A stretch of DNA of 64,000 nt from the NCBI GenBank assembly GCA_039881145.1, contig JAYKKI010000037.1, positions 17,735,001 to 17,799,000 of the forward strand. Direction: 5' to 3'. The stretch comes from Druceiella hillmani. Lineage: Eukaryota; Arthropoda; Insecta; Lepidoptera; Hepialidae. The position numbers and the translations under genes are program-made. Below are positions 61,213-64,000 of the stretch, piece by piece. The notes under the pieces were generated by a model. That model was not told the DNA's origin. It did not search any database and saw only the letters and a program-made list of their open reading frames with translations. Within the stretch, counting starts at the first letter, position 1; every line of letters begins with the position of its first letter.

Positions 61213-62870
61213 ACGAAACTGAGAACTCGACATTTCAGAGTGATGGAACTAGAACTTACCTATTCACAGAAACAGACCCGACACAGAATTAAACTCTAAT
61301 CATATTTTCTCTTATCCCGCCATTCTGGCGAAAATACCCATCTCTATAAGTAGAGTCAGTGTCTCTACTTATGAAGACCTACGTGTAAAAGATTGCCCTA
61401 AGATTGTCAAAGCAGTGTGGACCCCCATGCTCTTATATGAACTGCCCATGAACACAACAACAACTTAAAATAACACTGAAATTAGAAAATTGAGATAATA
61501 AATATTCGTAAAATAAACAAGTATTATTAGAACAGATTGACATGGAATAAAGGAAGTGTAGGCTGTATTATAAAGTTAAAAAGAAGTTATTTCCAAATTT
61601 AAAATCTAGGTCTACGTAATATGTATACCTTACAGAATTTACCTAAAATTATATTTGGAGACAGTATGTAAATGCTTTAATATTACTTATAAATTTCCAC
61701 TTTCGTTAGAACTAATTTCTATATATTTCGAATTCTATTAAATTAAACGATACAGGTTAAAGTTAATTGGTTCTGTGTAAGAAATGTTAGTTTTCCACAA
61801 ACGGTTTGGAAGCACAAAAATTATTTTTTACCTATTTATATATAATTAAACCGCATAACCCAGTTATAAATTGAACATATGAAGCGTTAAATATGCGCAA
61901 GTGTCAAAAATACAATTGATTTTACAAGAAAATGTAAACGATTTGCATCACGAATATTATAACATACCGGGTATTTGGCTTGTCGTTTGTGTAAATTATA
62001 TTGACTAACTTCACCTAATGCCTATCGGCAACAATACACTCGCCATATTACAATATTCTCAAATATCTTATGTGTAATTAATTAATGTGTATAAGGTTAG
62101 AAATTTCAGGCAATTTTCATTTCTTCAAAGTTATATACACTGTCCAGTGTGCATTGGTACAAAGTATTTAAAAAAGTTCCTTTGGAGTAAAATACGACGA
62201 TTCAATAATATAAATATGTTATCGATTGTTGAAAATGTCTTTTCTTACAAAGCTCGTTTAAAGTTCAGCGAACCAAGAACTGACTTTGCACACGATTAAA
62301 GTTTGTTCTATTTATAACCGAATACATATTAACACCATATTAACATAGACTCACAAATACTTCGTAAATATACTTTGTGAGTTATAATGAATGGGTTTTA
62401 AATAAAAGTTTAAATATAATTATTTAAATATTGTTTAGCACTCATGCATGACACTTTTTTAAAGAAAGGAGAACTTTAAAAATTATCTCTAATGACATTT
62501 GACAATTTAATAATATAAGTACGTAATCATAAACAACAATGACATATCCTTGAGCAACAGACAACATAATCTGTCAACGTTTTCAAATTAATCCTCATGC
62601 AACGTTTTGAAATTAGTTTGTTGGGCAGTTTTTAAGCCACGTTTTTCTATATCTTTGTTTTACTGCAAATATATACCCATATTATTATAAATTAGTTTTT
62701 AATATGATAAATTTAAAAAAATTCTTAAAATTAAATAAACCTTATTGTTCTAAGAAGTTCGTCGAGCTTCATCTACGTCCTAGCTCTATTCGTAGTTAAT
62801 ATTAATGACACCTAGGTACGAGTGACTTGCGTGTACAATTATTTTCAGGGTTCTGAGAGTTTGTTTTATT

Positions 62871-63639
62871 TTAATCAGGTTTAACTCGATAACATGAACA
62901 TGTGTAATTTTAAGGTTTATTTATATATATTTATTCTTTTTCATTTTTTTTTATTTTTAAAAAGTAAGTAACGTAAAATGTGCACTAAAAAGAAGTGGTT
63001 ATGCAAAAACATTGAAAGTGAAATAAATTTTATTGACGAAGAATCTTTAACATAAGGATAGGAAAAGTTCATGTTTTTCGGTACATTTAATTCTATTTCG
63101 TTTAAAATTGATTTTTATTTGAAAATTGGTTGCGGTGCCATTTAAACTTAGGAGGAAAATAAATAATTCATTGTTTCCCTGATTGTAGTGCTTATCATGT
63201 TAACCTCGGATTTCAAGTAGATGTATATTTTGACTACCAGAAAGCTTTTGTCACGTAGAAAATAAATCTTACTAAATAACCTTGAAAAATCTAATCGCTC
63301 CTTTATAGTAGAAAAAGTGCTTGAGTCTGCATCAGCAATCAATTGTGAATAAATGGAATCATTTTTTGGACCGTTATAACTTTTTCAATAAATATGTTAT
63401 GGAGGCTCAATGCCTTTGTTGGACGACAGATAATAAGTGAGACAGTACTTATTTTTTACTCATGACATAAAACTGTATTTAAATTTGTAAAACCACTACC
63501 AACAGACACTACGCAAGTGACAGATTTTTGTTTTATGTCCATTTTCGTTTAACACTTTCCTGTTACTTCTAAATCAAATGTCCCACCGCACATATCGCAA
63601 ATAAGTGTAAAATTTTAATAAAAGTCTATTTTCTTTCCT
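62871..63639. other. AT-rich DNA after the duplication, no gene seen
   Basis: Nothing recognisable; a 64-codon minus-strand frame (63148-63342) has no supportive feature. Confidence 0.4.
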
Positions 63640-63995
63640 ATTGCAATACGTATGTGAGATACACCGTACTCGAAAAGAGAATTATGTCTACTAATAATAA
63701 AAAATTCTTCTGATGAAACCTTAATAATTACTATTTGCCTTTTGAACTGAATATTATCTCATTAGGTTCATCTGGTAAATTGAAAAAATTCCCATGGATC
63801 TTTCCATACAAATATTTTTGAATGTAAGCTATTGAAATAGGTACAAGATAATATGTTTTACTACTATGCTAAATTTCAAGTCTCTACGTCAATCAATTTC
63901 TGAGAATAACGGCTGTAACGGACAGACGGGCAGACGCGTGAATAATTTTATAAGGGTTCTGTATTTTCTTCTGAGGTACGGAACCCAAAAAAAAG
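63640..63995 (+). mobile_element. RTE-type retroposon 3' end
   Basis: AATTTCAAGTCTCTACGTCA, CTGAGAATAACGGCTGTAAC, GGACAGACGGGCAGACG and finally GAGGTACGGAACCCAAAAAA form a familiar insect retroposon 3' untranslated end with an A-rich tail. It is more intact than the fragments at 12.7 and 14.8 kb. The 5' boundary is uncertain and no coding part is seen. Confidence 0.6.
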
Positions 63996-64000
63996 TAATA

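Larger units (their letters stand above)
59971..61467 (+). mobile_element. Jockey-like non-LTR insertion, 5' truncated
   Basis: The insertion interrupts sequence that is continuous in copy 1 (near 41640). AAATAACAAT (59961-59970) and AAATAACACT (61468-61477) are a likely target-site duplication with one change. The 3' end has an ACAACAACAAC tail. At its head is a hairpin (59977-60001 with 60007-60031, one mismatch in 25). Inside are remnants of reverse transcriptase and RNase H. Confidence 0.75.
47470..62870 (+). repeat. Segmental duplication, copy 2
   Basis: Same-orientation counterpart of 29755-45000, starting about 2.5 kb after copy 1 ends. Insertions present here but not in copy 1 are 48998-49180 (fold-back element), about 49770-49920, 50885-51925, 55480-56600, 57440-58330 and 59971-61467 (jockey-like). 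Candidate exons shared with copy 1 are more damaged here. Boundaries are approximate to a few hundred bases. Confidence 0.85.

Noticed and set aside
1..64000. CRISPR array, operon or prokaryotic gene cluster
   Set aside because: No regularly spaced repeats with unique spacers and no long adjacent open frames; the sequence is plainly eukaryotic and mostly non-coding.

Overview
The window reads as an AT-rich stretch of an arthropod, most probably insect, nuclear genome. No complete host gene, rRNA or intact tRNA is visible. Almost everything recognisable is a decayed transposable element, a simple repeat, a hairpin or duplicated DNA. The insect assignment rests on the mix of elements: mariner (8.2-9.0 kb), Tc1-like (43.3 kb), hAT with a BED finger (22.5-23.4 kb), RTE-class (45.8 kb), a jockey-like non-LTR element (60.0-61.5 kb) and short tails of the 'GGTACGGAACCC' type (12.7, 14.8 and 63.7-64.0 kb). 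Such tails are common in insect genomes; I cannot resolve the order.

Layout: 1-29.7 kb is AT-rich DNA with transposon relics, (AT)n tracts, a G/C-rich alternating tract (9.6-9.8 kb), several near-perfect hairpins and a G+C island (20.2-20.35 kb). From about 29.75 to 45.0 kb lies a roughly 15-kb unit that recurs in the same orientation at about 47.5-62.9 kb: an old tandem segmental duplication, separated by a 2.5-kb spacer that holds an RTE fragment. Each copy has gained its own insertions, so the pair works as a before/after comparison. Copy 1 alone carries the Tc1-cored inverted-repeat element (42.6-44.3 kb), segments at 33.1-34.0, 34.4-35.9 and 38.8-39.05 kb, and a small repeat at 37.4 kb. 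Copy 2 alone carries a fold-back element (49.0 kb), segments at 50.9-51.9, 55.5-56.6 and 57.4-58.3 kb, and the jockey-like insertion. Islands of higher identity inside the unit (32.1-32.3, 32.6-32.9, 36.2-36.4, 37.55-37.7, 40.4-40.6 and 44.9-45.0 kb) may be exons or regulatory DNA. One of them looks like the last exon of a membrane or GPI-anchored protein, open in copy 1 and frameshifted in copy 2.

The most interesting feature is a small family of fold-back elements (1.03-1.30, 10.95-11.06 and 49.0-49.18 kb). Their arms contain a motif with most parts of a minimal type I hammerhead ribozyme: the conserved core, a stem I, a stem II and a very short stem III set in an 8-nt palindrome. Two of the three copies have plausible 12-14 bp target-site duplications, which suggests retrotransposition; the motif resembles those reported in Penelope-like elements. 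All of this was read by eye, without alignment, folding or database searches, so family names are tentative to the degree each confidence shows.
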